64,000 nt of DNA, from assembly GCF_014172405.1 (NCBI RefSeq), contig NZ_WNXC01000007.1:62001-126000 (forward strand), given 5' to 3'. This document shows, one piece after another, positions 8,948 to 17,743 of the stretch. A program made the translations under genes and the position numbers. Below the pieces are notes generated by a model. The model was not told where the DNA came from, did not search any database, and saw only the letters and a list, made by a program, of their open reading frames with translations. This stretch comes from Pedobacter gandavensis (GTDB lineage: Bacteria; Bacteroidota; Bacteroidia; Sphingobacteriales; Sphingobacteriaceae). Positions within the stretch are counted from its first letter, which is position 1. Every line of letters begins with the position of its first letter.

Positions 8948-9583
8948 ATGAACAAGAAAATTATCATGATGGCTGCGCTATGCGCGGTAAGCATTGCTGC
9001 ATCTGCACAACTTGAAAAAGGAAGGCTGATGGTCGGTGGGAATGTAGGCTACAGTAGGAATTCCAATGAAGGCCCCTCAAATGCCGCTATCTCCACCAAC
9101 ACCTTCAAATCGAATGCCTTTGCAATTTCTCCAACAGCAGGTTATTTCATTAATGACAACCTCGCTATAGGTACAAATATTAGCTACACAAACAGAAAAA
9201 GCAACAGCACCTCTTACTTCCGAAAAGAATCGTTGTATGGTGTAAATCCTTTTATCCGTTATTACTTAAATATCTCTTCTGATTTCAAATTCTTCGCTGA
9301 ATTTATGATGGGTGCGAGCTTAGGAAAATCAGACGAAGTTAGCAATGGCTTTATCTATAAAAATAAGCGTAAGGAGTACAGTGCTGCGCTCGCTCCAGGA
9401 CTGGCTTTTCTACCCGCTAAAAAATGGTCTGTTGACCTTCGTTTTAACCTGATTAATTACACGAACAGTCAAGTCAAAAGCACAAACCCTGACGCGGAAA
9501 ACAACCGATATGTCGGATCCAATTATTTTAATTTTGGATTAAACACGATCAGTCCATCTATTGGTGTCAATTACCATTTATAA
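8948..9583 (+). CDS. outer-membrane beta-barrel protein
   Basis: 211 residues with a Sec signal peptide (MNKKIIMMAALCAVSIAASAQ). The mature protein starts LEKGRLMVGGNVGYS, has alternating amphipathic strands about every 12-20 residues and ends GVNYHL, typical of small 8-stranded porin-family or OmpW-like barrels of Bacteroidota. It is related to the next gene and to the protein at 16979: all share an EKG...GG start, the motif AGYF(V/I)xDNxAIG and a C-terminal SPxxGxxxHF-type end. It is probably structural or adhesive; no transport substrate is evident. Confidence 0.8.
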   Translation: MNKKIIMMAALCAVSIAASAQLEKGRLMVGGNVGYSRNSNEGPSNAAISTNTFKSNAFAISPTAGYFINDNLAIGTNISYTNRKSNSTSYFRKESLYGVNPFIRYYLNISSDFKFFAEFMMGASLGKSDEVSNGFIYKNKRKEYSAALAPGLAFLPAKKWSVDLRFNLINYTNSQVKSTNPDAENNRYVGSNYFNFGLNTISPSIGVNYHL

Positions 9584-9608
9584 TCAAAGTTCCTTACCAA
9601 ATACATCC

Positions 9609-10235
9609 ATGAAAAAAATCGCAATTTCCATAATCATATTAGCTATCAGTACATTTACCCTCCAGGCTCAAACAGAAAAAGGCACAAAATTGATTGGGGG
9701 AGGGTTTCGATTTAACACAAACAACACTCAATTCGGGAACGACTACAGAACTTACACCTATGAGTTATCTCCAAAAGCAGGCTATTTCGTTGGTGATAAT
9801 TTTGCTATCGGAACCAAATTGACTCTTGGCTATACTAAATCCAGGCAGGAAAACACGACAATCAACAACAGTTCCCGCCTTTCTTTTGGAGCTGCTCCTT
9901 TTGCACGTCATTACATCAGGATCACTGATCGGTTCAGATTCTTTTCTGAATTCGAACTTAACTGGATCACTGAAAAATACAAAGGTTTTCAAAATCCAGA
10001 AATTGCGGTAGAACAATACACCAGGGTTCATTCCTATGGTGCAGAATTAAGACCAGGATTGGCATTCTTCCCGACTAAGAAATGGGCAGTAGAAATGTCA
10101 TTCCCACTATTAGGTTACTTTAGAAATGTTAGTAATCCGGTTGGATCTTTTGATCAAAGAAAAACCACTAATGATTTCTTTAATTTTGGCTTAACCACCT
10201 CGAGTCCTAGAATTGGAATAAATTACCATTTCTAA
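9609..10235 (+). CDS. outer-membrane beta-barrel protein (paralogue)
   Basis: 208 residues from the ATG at 9609, chosen because it gives a clean signal peptide (MKKIAISIIILAIS...LQAQ); the longer frame would start inside the preceding gene. The mature part begins TEKGTKLIGGGFRF, contains SPKAGYFVGDNFAIGTKL and ends GINYHF, so it is a second copy of the upstream barrel family. The 25-base gap and the shared terminator suggest a two-gene transcript that arose by tandem duplication. Confidence 0.82.
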   Translation: MKKIAISIIILAISTFTLQAQTEKGTKLIGGGFRFNTNNTQFGNDYRTYTYELSPKAGYFVGDNFAIGTKLTLGYTKSRQENTTINNSSRLSFGAAPFARHYIRITDRFRFFSEFELNWITEKYKGFQNPEIAVEQYTRVHSYGAELRPGLAFFPTKKWAVEMSFPLLGYFRNVSNPVGSFDQRKTTNDFFNFGLTTSSPRIGINYHF

Positions 10236-10251
10236 GAAATCGCCTTAAATT

Positions 10252-10291
10252 GAAAAGCCCTGATTAAGTTTGAACTTAATCAGGGCTTTTC
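10252..10291. terminator. 19-bp perfect bidirectional terminator
   Basis: GAAAAGCCCTGATTAAGTT pairs base for base with the downstream arm around a 2-base centre (TG). It sits between the barrel gene (plus) and the Fsr gene (minus), which ends at 10308, so it probably serves both. Confidence 0.85.
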
Positions 10292-10307
10292 AATATTATA
10301 ATGTTTA

Positions 10308-11519
10308 TTAAACTTTCTTTTTACTCCCTTCAATATTCGGCAGGAAGCCGGTAAGTAGTCCAATTAAGGGTAAGAAAGAACAGATGTGAAACACATAAGC
10401 GATACTGGTACTGTCTGCCAGGTTCCCCAATAACGCAGAGCCGATTCCTCCCATTCCAAAGGCGAAACCGAAGAACAGTCCAGATACCAAACCTACTTTA
10501 CCAGGAATCAACTCCTGTGCATAAACAAGAATCGCAGAAAATGCAGAAGCCAAAATCACCCCTATTGGCACAATCAATACACCGGTCCAGAATAAGTTGG
10601 CATAAGGAAGCATTAAAGCAAATGGCGCGGTACCCAGAATAGAAAACCAGATCACGTATTTACGACCAACACGATCACCAACAGGGCCACCAATCAGTGT
10701 TCCTGCGGCCACAGAGAATAAGAATACAAACAGGTATAACTGCGAGGTCTGTACAGAAACATGAAATTTTTCAATCACATAAAAAGTGAAATAACTAGTC
10801 AGACTGGCCATGTAAAAATATTTAGAGAAAATCAGGATCAATAAAATGGAAACCGCAAAAATCACCTTCTTTCTGGAGAACTTGCTGGCAACCACCTCTA
10901 CCTGAGCATGCTGTTTTGCTTTATTTAACATGTGTCCACGGTACCATCTACCTACCCTACTTAATATCAGAATTGCCAATAATGCAATTAAAGAGAACCA
11001 AATCACACTGAATTGTCCTTGTGGAACGATAATCCAGGCAGCGAGTAATGGCCCCAAGGAACTTCCAGCATTTCCTCCCAGTTGGAAAATGGACTGTGCC
11101 AAGCCTCTTCTACCTCCCGAAGCAGCATGTGCCATTCGGGATGCTTCCGGGTGAAAAATTGAAGAACCTGTACCAATCAATGCTACTGACAATAACATCA
11201 TGTAAAATCCATTGGAGAGCGATAAAGTGATCAATCCGATCAAAGTAAAGCCCATTCCTATCGCCAGAGAGTATGGTTGTGGCTTTTTATCGGTATACAT
11301 GCCCACAAAAGGCTGAAATATAGAAGCTGACATCTGAAACATCAATGTAATTAAACCAATCTGAGAAAAACTAAGCTTATAGCTCTCTTTTATTACTGGA
11401 TAAATGGCAGGAATCAACGATTGAATGGTATCATTTAGCAAATGCGAGAAACTGATTGCGAAAAGAATAGGGAATACAGTATTTTCTACCATTTTCCCCG
11501 TAGAAGGAGCAGAATTCAT
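10308..11519 (-). CDS. fsr: MFS transporter, fosmidomycin-resistance (Fsr) type
   Basis: 403 residues, about 12 membrane segments. FSHLLNDTIQSLIPAIYP near residue 25, SIFHPEASRMAH near residue 122 and GGNAGSSLGPLLAA near residue 148 are characteristic of the Fsr branch of the MFS, whose E. coli member exports fosmidomycin. The native substrate is unknown. The promoter box TACCTTTG lies 20 bases upstream, and a 17-base palindrome lies in the shared region with the divergent glycosyltransferase gene. Confidence 0.8.
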   Translation of the reverse strand: MNSAPSTGKMVENTVFPILFAISFSHLLNDTIQSLIPAIYPVIKESYKLSFSQIGLITLMFQMSASIFQPFVGMYTDKKPQPYSLAIGMGFTLIGLITLSLSNGFYMMLLSVALIGTGSSIFHPEASRMAHAASGGRRGLAQSIFQLGGNAGSSLGPLLAAWIIVPQGQFSVIWFSLIALLAILILSRVGRWYRGHMLNKAKQHAQVEVVASKFSRKKVIFAVSILLILIFSKYFYMASLTSYFTFYVIEKFHVSVQTSQLYLFVFLFSVAAGTLIGGPVGDRVGRKYVIWFSILGTAPFALMLPYANLFWTGVLIVPIGVILASAFSAILVYAQELIPGKVGLVSGLFFGFAFGMGGIGSALLGNLADSTSIAYVFHICSFLPLIGLLTGFLPNIEGSKKKV

Positions 11520-11538
11520 ATGGAGATTTTATTAAGCT

Positions 11539-11546
11539 CAAAGGTA
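11539..11546 (-). promoter_or_regulatory. -7 promoter box of the Fsr-type gene
   Basis: TACCTTTG on the minus strand, an exact TAnnTTTG, predicts a leader of roughly 16 bases before the ATG at 11519. Confidence 0.6.
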
Positions 11547-11586
11547 TAAAAAAACAATCCTCTTTCAGATATGTTGTTAATAATGA

Positions 11587-11603
11587 ACTCCAAACCTTGG
11601 AGT
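11587..11603. promoter_or_regulatory. palindromic operator candidate ACTCCAA-ACC-TTGGAGT
   Basis: Perfect 7-base arms around a 3-base centre, midway between the divergent Fsr-type gene and GT4 gene, 41 bases upstream of the Fsr -7 box and 37 before the GT4 start. The placement suits a regulator of either or both genes. Confidence 0.45.
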
Positions 11604-11639
11604 ACTCCCTATTGTTAATCGTTTAAAATATATGTTATC

Positions 11640-13934
11640 ATGAAAATCGCTTATATTTCGTCCTACCCACCTCGTGAGTGTGGCATCGCTACGTTTAACC
11701 ATAATTTGCTTAGGGCAATAGGACATGATAAGGTTTCTGTATCCAATGACAGCTTTGTGGTGGCCATGAATGATTCAGAACATTTAGCCACATATGAATA
11801 CCCTAAAGAAGTAAAGTACATCATCCGGCAGGAAAACCAAAAAGACTATATCCGTGCAGCGGATTACATCAATACCAGTTTGGCTGACGCCTGTATTCTC
11901 CAACATGAATTTGGAATTTACGGTGGTGAAAGCGGAATTTATATCCTTCCCTTAATTGCAAGGTTGCAAAAGCCACTCATCACTATTTTCCATACGATTT
12001 TAAAAGATCCCAATTACCTGCAATTGACGATTATCAGAGAAATTGCAAAACACTCTTCCAGAGTGGTGGTGATGAGTCACCGCGCTGTAGGCTTTCTAAC
12101 CGGTATCTACGGAATTCCATTCTCCAAGATTCAACTGATTGAACATGGTGTTCCGGATCTGGAAGCGAAAATTGAAAACCCAGTAAAGCAATCCCTTGCT
12201 TTTAAAAATAAAAAGGTCCTGTTCACTTTTGGCCTGATCAGCAGGAACAAGGGACTCGAAACAGTGATTCAGGCTTTACCTGAAATTGTAGCACAAAATC
12301 CAGACGTCATGTATGTGATTCTGGGAACTACCCACCCGGGAGTAATCAAAAATTCCGGAGAAGAATACCGCGATAGCTTGAAAAAACTGGCAAAAAAGCT
12401 GGATGTATCCGACAACCTGACCTTCATTAACAAATTTGTTTCAGAGGAGGAGTTGTTTGATTACCTCAGCGCGGCGGATATGTACATTACCCCCTACCTG
12501 AATGAAGCACAGATTACCAGTGGTACTTTATCCTATGCTGTAGGTGCTGGTTCAGCAGTGATCTCTACCCCGTATTGGCATGCACAGGAGTTACTTGCCG
12601 ACAATAGGGGCCGTTTATTTGATTTCAGAGATGCTGATGGACTGGCAAATATTGTAAATGAATTATTTAAAGATCAGGGTAAATTGGAAAAACTACGTTC
12701 CAATGCTTATGAGTATGGTTTACATTTACGCTGGCCAAGTACCGGCCAGGTATTTATTGATGTGCTCGATGAGGCGGTTTCCAAATACCTCTCCGAAATG
12801 GAGAAAGGTGGCAAGCAAATCATAGATCCAGACATGATGCCTGCTTTTAGTCTGGCGCACGTACAGCGCTTAACTGATGACACCGGTATTGTACAACATG
12901 CAAAATATGGGATTCCAAACCTTAAAGAAGGCTATTGCCTGGACGACAATTCCAGGGCGCTCATCCTGGCGATTCTGGCCTATCAACAAAACAAAAGCAA
13001 GGCCGCTTTAGAGCTATTACCCATCTATTTAAGTTTCATTCAATACATGCAATGTGACAATGGAAATTTCAGAAATTTCCTCAGCTTTAAACGGGAATAC
13101 CTGGATGAAGTTGGCTCTGAAGACTCTTTTGGACGCACCGTATGGGCATTAGGGTACCTGATCAGCAATGCCCCAAATAATTCTTACAGGGAATTTGCTA
13201 AAGATCTTTTCCTAAAATCTGCGCCTCATTTCAGCAAGCTAAGGCACCTTAGAGGGATTGCAAACACCGTAATTGGTTTGGGGAAATACCTGGAAGCACA
13301 CCCCTATGATGGACACATTAAAGAACAAATGAATCTGCTGATTGTCCCTTTAAAAGCAGCCTACAACCTAAACCGCAGCGATAGCTGGCATTGGTTTGAA
13401 GATAAAATGACGTACGATAATGGGATTCTTCCACTAGCCTTACTTTGTCATTACCAGGTGACTAAAGATGAGGATTCTTTAAGTATGGCCTTGGAAAGCA
13501 TGCAATTCTTATCCGAACACACCATTTCTGATGGCTATTTAAATCCAGTGGGCAATGACGGATGGCTCTTTAAAGACACTGGACAAATGGCGCTTTATGA
13601 CCAGCAGGCCATTGAAACGATGGCTATGGTGCTGATGTATTTCAAAGCTTATGAGATCACCCTTGACCTGAGCTACGTGAAGCAAATGTACTTGTGTTAC
13701 CAATGGTTCTTAGGCGAAAACAGTCTGAAGTTACCCCTGTATGACCACGAGACTAAAGGGTGTGGCGATGGTTTACAGCCCCATGGCGTAAACAGAAATC
13801 AAGGCGCTGAAAGTACATTGGCTTATTGGATCTCCCATTTAATTGTCTTACGTGCATTAGAATCGGAGTACGAATACATCCAGAGCGGAGAATTATTTAC
13901 CATCCAGAAAGAAGACAACAAGCGTTTAATTTAA
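11640..13934 (+). CDS. glycosyltransferase family 4 fused to an alpha/alpha-barrel-like domain
   Basis: 764 residues. Residues 1-390 are a GT4 (GT-B fold) transferase: MKIAYISSYPPRECGIATFN start, QHEFGIYGG, SRNKGLETVIQAL after the linker, and the donor-binding region AQITSGTLSYAVGAGSAVIS. Residues 410-760 are helical with repeated aromatic motifs (GYCLDDNSRALILAILAY, WHWFEDKMTYDNGILPLAL), resembling a six-hairpin glycosidase barrel. The pairing suggests both making and processing a glycan, but the second activity is inferred. The next GT4 starts two bases after its stop, and a GH130 gene converges. Confidence 0.85.
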   Translation: MKIAYISSYPPRECGIATFNHNLLRAIGHDKVSVSNDSFVVAMNDSEHLATYEYPKEVKYIIRQENQKDYIRAADYINTSLADACILQHEFGIYGGESGIYILPLIARLQKPLITIFHTILKDPNYLQLTIIREIAKHSSRVVVMSHRAVGFLTGIYGIPFSKIQLIEHGVPDLEAKIENPVKQSLAFKNKKVLFTFGLISRNKGLETVIQALPEIVAQNPDVMYVILGTTHPGVIKNSGEEYRDSLKKLAKKLDVSDNLTFINKFVSEEELFDYLSAADMYITPYLNEAQITSGTLSYAVGAGSAVISTPYWHAQELLADNRGRLFDFRDADGLANIVNELFKDQGKLEKLRSNAYEYGLHLRWPSTGQVFIDVLDEAVSKYLSEMEKGGKQIIDPDMMPAFSLAHVQRLTDDTGIVQHAKYGIPNLKEGYCLDDNSRALILAILAYQQNKSKAALELLPIYLSFIQYMQCDNGNFRNFLSFKREYLDEVGSEDSFGRTVWALGYLISNAPNNSYREFAKDLFLKSAPHFSKLRHLRGIANTVIGLGKYLEAHPYDGHIKEQMNLLIVPLKAAYNLNRSDSWHWFEDKMTYDNGILPLALLCHYQVTKDEDSLSMALESMQFLSEHTISDGYLNPVGNDGWLFKDTGQMALYDQQAIETMAMVLMYFKAYEITLDLSYVKQMYLCYQWFLGENSLKLPLYDHETKGCGDGLQPHGVNRNQGAESTLAYWISHLIVLRALESEYEYIQSGELFTIQKEDNKRLI

Positions 13935-13936
13935 GT

Positions 13937-14944
13937 ATGAAAATCGCAGTATTGGCGCCCGTAGCCTGGAGAACTCCTCCAAGACACTACGGGCCATGGG
14001 AACAAATGGCTTCGAATTTAACAGAAGGTCTGGTTGAAGCAGGATTAGAAGTCACACTTTTCGCTACTGGTGATTCGCTGACTTCGGGAAAACTAGATGC
14101 CGTAATCGCGCAGGGATATGAGGAAAACAGGAACCAGGACGCAAAGGTAGTAGAATGCTTGCACATCAGTAACCTGATGGAAAAAGCGGGATCATTTGAC
14201 CTCATACATAACCATTATGACTTTCTGCCGCTTAGTTATACTGGACTCATCAAAACACCGATGATCACCACGATCCATGGTTTTTCTTCAGAAAAGATCA
14301 TTCCAGTATATCAGAAATATAATTCGCGCGGTCATTATGTCTCTATTAGTGATTCAGACCGTCATCCTTCCCTACAATACCTTAAAACTATCTACAACGG
14401 AATAGATCCTTCCGGCTTTGAATTTAAGGAGACACCTGAAGATTATCTTTTATTTTTTGGGCGGATTCACCCGGACAAGGGGACTGCGGAGGCGATACAA
14501 ATTGCCATTCAAAGTAACAAAAGGTTAGTTATTGCAGGTATAATTCAGGATCAGGAATATTTCAACTCCAGGGTTGCTCCTTTCTTAAATGCAGACATTG
14601 AATTTGTAGGGGCTGCCGGGCCGGCAGCAAGAAGCCAATTGTTAAAACAAGCATTAGCCTTATTACACCCGATCAGTTTCGAAGAGCCTTTTGGATTAAG
14701 TGTAGCCGAAGCAATGATCTGTGGGACTCCGGTAGTCGCGTTTAACAGAGGTGCTATGCCAGAATTAATTAAAGATCAGGAAACGGGGTTTTTAGTAAGC
14801 AATGTGGATGAAGCGGTAGCAGCGCTGGAAAAAATTGATATGATTGACAGAAAAACATGTAGGGAATGGGCATTAGGTCGTTTTTCACAAGAAACAATGG
14901 TAAAAGACTACATTAGTCTTTACCACCATATCTTGACCATTTAA
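13937..14944 (+). CDS. glycosyltransferase family 4
   Basis: 335 residues from the ATG at 13937; the longer frame overlaps the previous gene by over 100 bases and is unlikely. Begins MKIAVLAPVAWRTPPRHYGPWE, a GT-B N-terminal acceptor domain; FFGRIHPDKGTAEAIQIA near residue 175 and PISFEEPFGLSVAEAMICGTPVVAF (split by the E-x7-E donor motif) near residue 250 mark the GT4 nucleotide-sugar site. Retaining transferase, cytosolic. Co-transcribed with the upstream GT4. Its last bases overlap the 3' end of the convergent GH130 gene by four bases. Confidence 0.9.
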   Translation: MKIAVLAPVAWRTPPRHYGPWEQMASNLTEGLVEAGLEVTLFATGDSLTSGKLDAVIAQGYEENRNQDAKVVECLHISNLMEKAGSFDLIHNHYDFLPLSYTGLIKTPMITTIHGFSSEKIIPVYQKYNSRGHYVSISDSDRHPSLQYLKTIYNGIDPSGFEFKETPEDYLLFFGRIHPDKGTAEAIQIAIQSNKRLVIAGIIQDQEYFNSRVAPFLNADIEFVGAAGPAARSQLLKQALALLHPISFEEPFGLSVAEAMICGTPVVAFNRGAMPELIKDQETGFLVSNVDEAVAALEKIDMIDRKTCREWALGRFSQETMVKDYISLYHHILTI

Positions 14945-16548
14945 TGCTTATGCTGTGGATCCGGATCCTCTTTCCCTTGTTCCACTGCTGAAGGAGCTGC
15001 TGTTTTCTCTCCTGTTAGTGCCGCGTCTTCCTCCTGAAGCATAACATCTCCCTGAGCCTCTCTCTGTTCCGCCATTTTGATTAAACATTCAGAACTCTTT
15101 AAGCGGTCTAGCACCAACTCTATTTTAACCGAAGCAAAAGAAGAACAATAATCCGATAAGCCGTAAGGAATGATCAATTCTCCGTTATGAATGATCGACC
15201 CACAAGAATAAAGCACATTGGGAACATAGCCCTCGCGCTCATCTGTATTCGGAATTACCAAAGGCTCATTTAGTCTGCCAATCTCTATGGAAGGATCTTC
15301 CAGATCAAACAAACTGGCTCCTAGACAGTATCGACGCATTGGGCCTACCCCATGGGTGATCACTAGCCAGCCGTCTTTTGTTTCAATCGGAGATCCGCAA
15401 TTCCCAATTTGTATAAATTCCCAAGGGAACTTTGGCGATTGAAGTTTCACTGGATTATCCCAAACGGTGAGTCTATCGGAATACATCAGGTAATTGTTCC
15501 ATCCGTCAATCCTGGACATCATCACATATTTCCCATTTATTTTTCTTGGAAACAAAGCCAGATTTTTATTCTGGGCACCAATACCGTGTAAAGGACTAAC
15601 CTTAAAATCATAGAAATCAGTCGTTTGGAGTAACTTAGGCATAATCATCGCCCCATCAAAAGCAGTATAGGTAGCGTAGAAAATGACTGAACCATCTGAT
15701 TTCACGAAACGTACAAATCTGGCATCTTCAATTCCTTTTCTTTCAAATTCGGAGATCGGAAAGATCACACGATCCGAAATATCGGTATCTCTTGAAAAAC
15801 TAATTTCATGATAAGTATCAGAAAGCCAGAGTATTTTATCGTATTCTAATTTCCTTAAATCATCTTCCTGCAGGCTTTTAGTATCGAGTATAATGCGCCT
15901 CAACGTGGCATAATCGAACTTCTCTTCTAACTTATGGCCCAGTTCATCCAGGATTTCAATATCAATTTTAGAATCTGCAGCTTTCTTAAGAAACAGTTTC
16001 TTGTTGTACACTGCATTTTTAATCACCTCTGCTTCATCAATATAGTTACCAGCAGGGATTACGGTGATGTTATTATCTTTATCAATCAGCGCCCTTCTAA
16101 ACACAACTGAGGAGATGTGTCCCTCTCCTACTGCCCTAAAACTAATGATCACTCGTTTTTCACCTTCTACCAATTCCGATTGGTCAGGATCTTCTACAAT
16201 AGAGGGGTTAAAAAAAGCGGCAGACTCTATAGAGTACTCATGGGTAAAATAGGACCCAATCAATAAACGCTGATATTTACCCAGGGATTCAGGATCATGT
16301 CCTGATTCTCTAATGGCATTACCCACCTTCTTACAATGCCTGGTTAGGATCTTTGTAATGTTCCTATGTCTTTTTGAATATTCCTGCAGCAATGGGGAGA
16401 TGATACCAAATACCTCCTTTTCAGAAAGTGCCAATACATGTTTTACCACCTCCACAGCCCGCTCTTCTCCATTGAAGAAAAAGCGTGCAATTACTCTTTT
16501 TGGATCAGGATATACTTTAACCGGTTTTCGTTCTACAGATAATCTCAT
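14941..16548 (-). CDS. glycoside hydrolase family 130 (mannoside phosphorylase/mannosidase)
   Basis: 535 residues. GH130 features: FFNPSIVED near residue 110, GIEDARFVRF near residue 275 (the Asp following Glu matches the family's general acid), THGVGPMRRYCLGA and a C-terminal IPYGLSDY. GH130 enzymes phosphorolyse or hydrolyse beta-mannosides (for example beta-1,2- or beta-1,4-linked). The C-terminal ~40 residues form a charged Glu/Gln-rich tail that is not part of the fold. Convergent with the two GT4 genes, four bases overlapping, implying a shared glycan. Which reaction it performs is not resolved. Confidence 0.82.
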   Translation of the reverse strand: MRLSVERKPVKVYPDPKRVIARFFFNGEERAVEVVKHVLALSEKEVFGIISPLLQEYSKRHRNITKILTRHCKKVGNAIRESGHDPESLGKYQRLLIGSYFTHEYSIESAAFFNPSIVEDPDQSELVEGEKRVIISFRAVGEGHISSVVFRRALIDKDNNITVIPAGNYIDEAEVIKNAVYNKKLFLKKAADSKIDIEILDELGHKLEEKFDYATLRRIILDTKSLQEDDLRKLEYDKILWLSDTYHEISFSRDTDISDRVIFPISEFERKGIEDARFVRFVKSDGSVIFYATYTAFDGAMIMPKLLQTTDFYDFKVSPLHGIGAQNKNLALFPRKINGKYVMMSRIDGWNNYLMYSDRLTVWDNPVKLQSPKFPWEFIQIGNCGSPIETKDGWLVITHGVGPMRRYCLGASLFDLEDPSIEIGRLNEPLVIPNTDEREGYVPNVLYSCGSIIHNGELIIPYGLSDYCSSFASVKIELVLDRLKSSECLIKMAEQREAQGDVMLQEEDAALTGEKTAAPSAVEQGKEDPDPQHKH

Positions 16549-16978
16549 GTCTTAATAACGTTTCATAAGGGCAAAAAGGTTTATGAATTTATACATTTTT
16601 TAAAATAAATAATATGCACTATGGAATTATAAGAGAGCCGGGCATAGAATTGAAAAAATTAGTGCCAGCATGAAACCTGCCATTTGTCAGTAATTGTCTG
16701 GAAAAGGATACAATTAATCCTGACAATTATACAAATTTAGTCAGGATGACAGTGAGTTCATCAGACGCTAAAATGACAATACTCAGCGGATTGTCAGCCT
16801 AAAATAATAATGAATTTTCTATAAAAAATCTATCTAATTATCAATTAACAAGTTACCTAAATTATGGATATCTGGATCCATCCACGTGGAATCGACTGGC
16901 ACCAGTGTTGACTATAGAACGTAAATGGTCAGAAATAAAAATTAAAAACGACCAGATTAATCATTAAAAAACAAGAAA
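16549..16978. other. regulatory-looking intergenic region between GH130 and barrel gene
   Basis: 430 bases without a gene. Holds the repeated TTGTCAG/CTGACAA motifs (separate entry), the palindromic TGGATCCA and CCACGTGG around 16869-16888, and long AT-rich runs. Both flanking genes start here, divergently. Confidence 0.5.
16684..16797. promoter_or_regulatory. cluster of TTGTCAG/CTGACAA half-sites
   Basis: TTGTCAG at 16684-16690 and 16791-16797, the complementary CTGACAA at 16720-16726, TGACAA at 16774-16779 and GTCAGG at 16740-16745. CCTGAC and GTCAGG form an inverted repeat across 16719-16745. The density suggests a binding region for a dimeric regulator. Confidence 0.3.
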
Positions 16979-17602
16979 ATGAAAAAATTACTATTATCAT
17001 TAGTTGCAGTTTCTGCATTCACAATTGCCGCTCAGGCGCAAACAGAAAAAGGTAAAATTATTATAGGTGGTAATGTTGCATTTGATACCAAGAAAAGTGA
17101 TGCTGCTGGTGCAAAATCAAATACCAATTTCCAAATTGTACCAAGTGTAGGTTACTTTGTTTCTGATAACATCGCAGTAGGTACAGGTGTTGGTTATGGT
17201 TACAGTAAAACGAACGGCACCTTAACTGAGTTGGGTAATAAAAACACCTCATTTGTAGTAAATCCATTTGGCCGTTATTATGCCAACCTTTCTGAATCTT
17301 TCAAATTCTTCGGACAATTGTCGGTTCCAATGGCTTTTGGTAAAGACAAAGCAGTAGATGCAGACGGTCATACTGGTGCAAAAACAGGAACTACTACTGA
17401 AATCGGTGTGGCTTTATCTCCAGGTTTTGCTTTCTACCCAACTAAGAAAATCGGTATTGAATTCGCATTAAACGGATTAAACTACAATACACTTCGTAAA
17501 GAAGATATGAATGGCGATAAAGTAAAAGGTGCAGGTTATGATGAATTTAGCTTCGGTGCTAACTTCTTCTCTCCAAAACTTGGTGTTCAGTTCCATTTCT
17601 AG
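16979..17602 (+). CDS. outer-membrane beta-barrel protein (third paralogue)
   Basis: 207 residues with a signal peptide (MKKLLLSLVAVSAFTIAAQAQ). Mature start TEKGKIIIGGNVAF, then VPSVGYFVSDNIAVGTGVGYG, YPTKKIGIEFALNGLNY and the terminal SPKLGVQFHF, which ends in the aromatic residue used as an outer-membrane insertion signal. It is clearly the same family as the tandem pair at 8948 and 9609. It is monocistronic with its own terminator and a long upstream region. Confidence 0.85.
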   Translation: MKKLLLSLVAVSAFTIAAQAQTEKGKIIIGGNVAFDTKKSDAAGAKSNTNFQIVPSVGYFVSDNIAVGTGVGYGYSKTNGTLTELGNKNTSFVVNPFGRYYANLSESFKFFGQLSVPMAFGKDKAVDADGHTGAKTGTTTEIGVALSPGFAFYPTKKIGIEFALNGLNYNTLRKEDMNGDKVKGAGYDEFSFGANFFSPKLGVQFHF

Positions 17603-17629
17603 GCACTCTACTTAATCTATTTTTTTTAC

Positions 17630-17658
17630 AAATGCCCGAAGTGCTTCTTCGGGCATTT
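17630..17658. terminator. terminator of barrel gene
   Basis: AAATGCCCGAAG/CTTCGGGCATTT, 12-bp stem with a 5-base loop. T-rich sequence lies both before (TTTTTTT at 17621) and after it. Confidence 0.8.
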
Positions 17659-17743
17659 GCATTTTACGGGTTTTATATTTTACTGATTTTAGTTAATTTA
17701 GCTGTGGATTTAATCCATAACTAACCTAACTTATTACTCTTTT

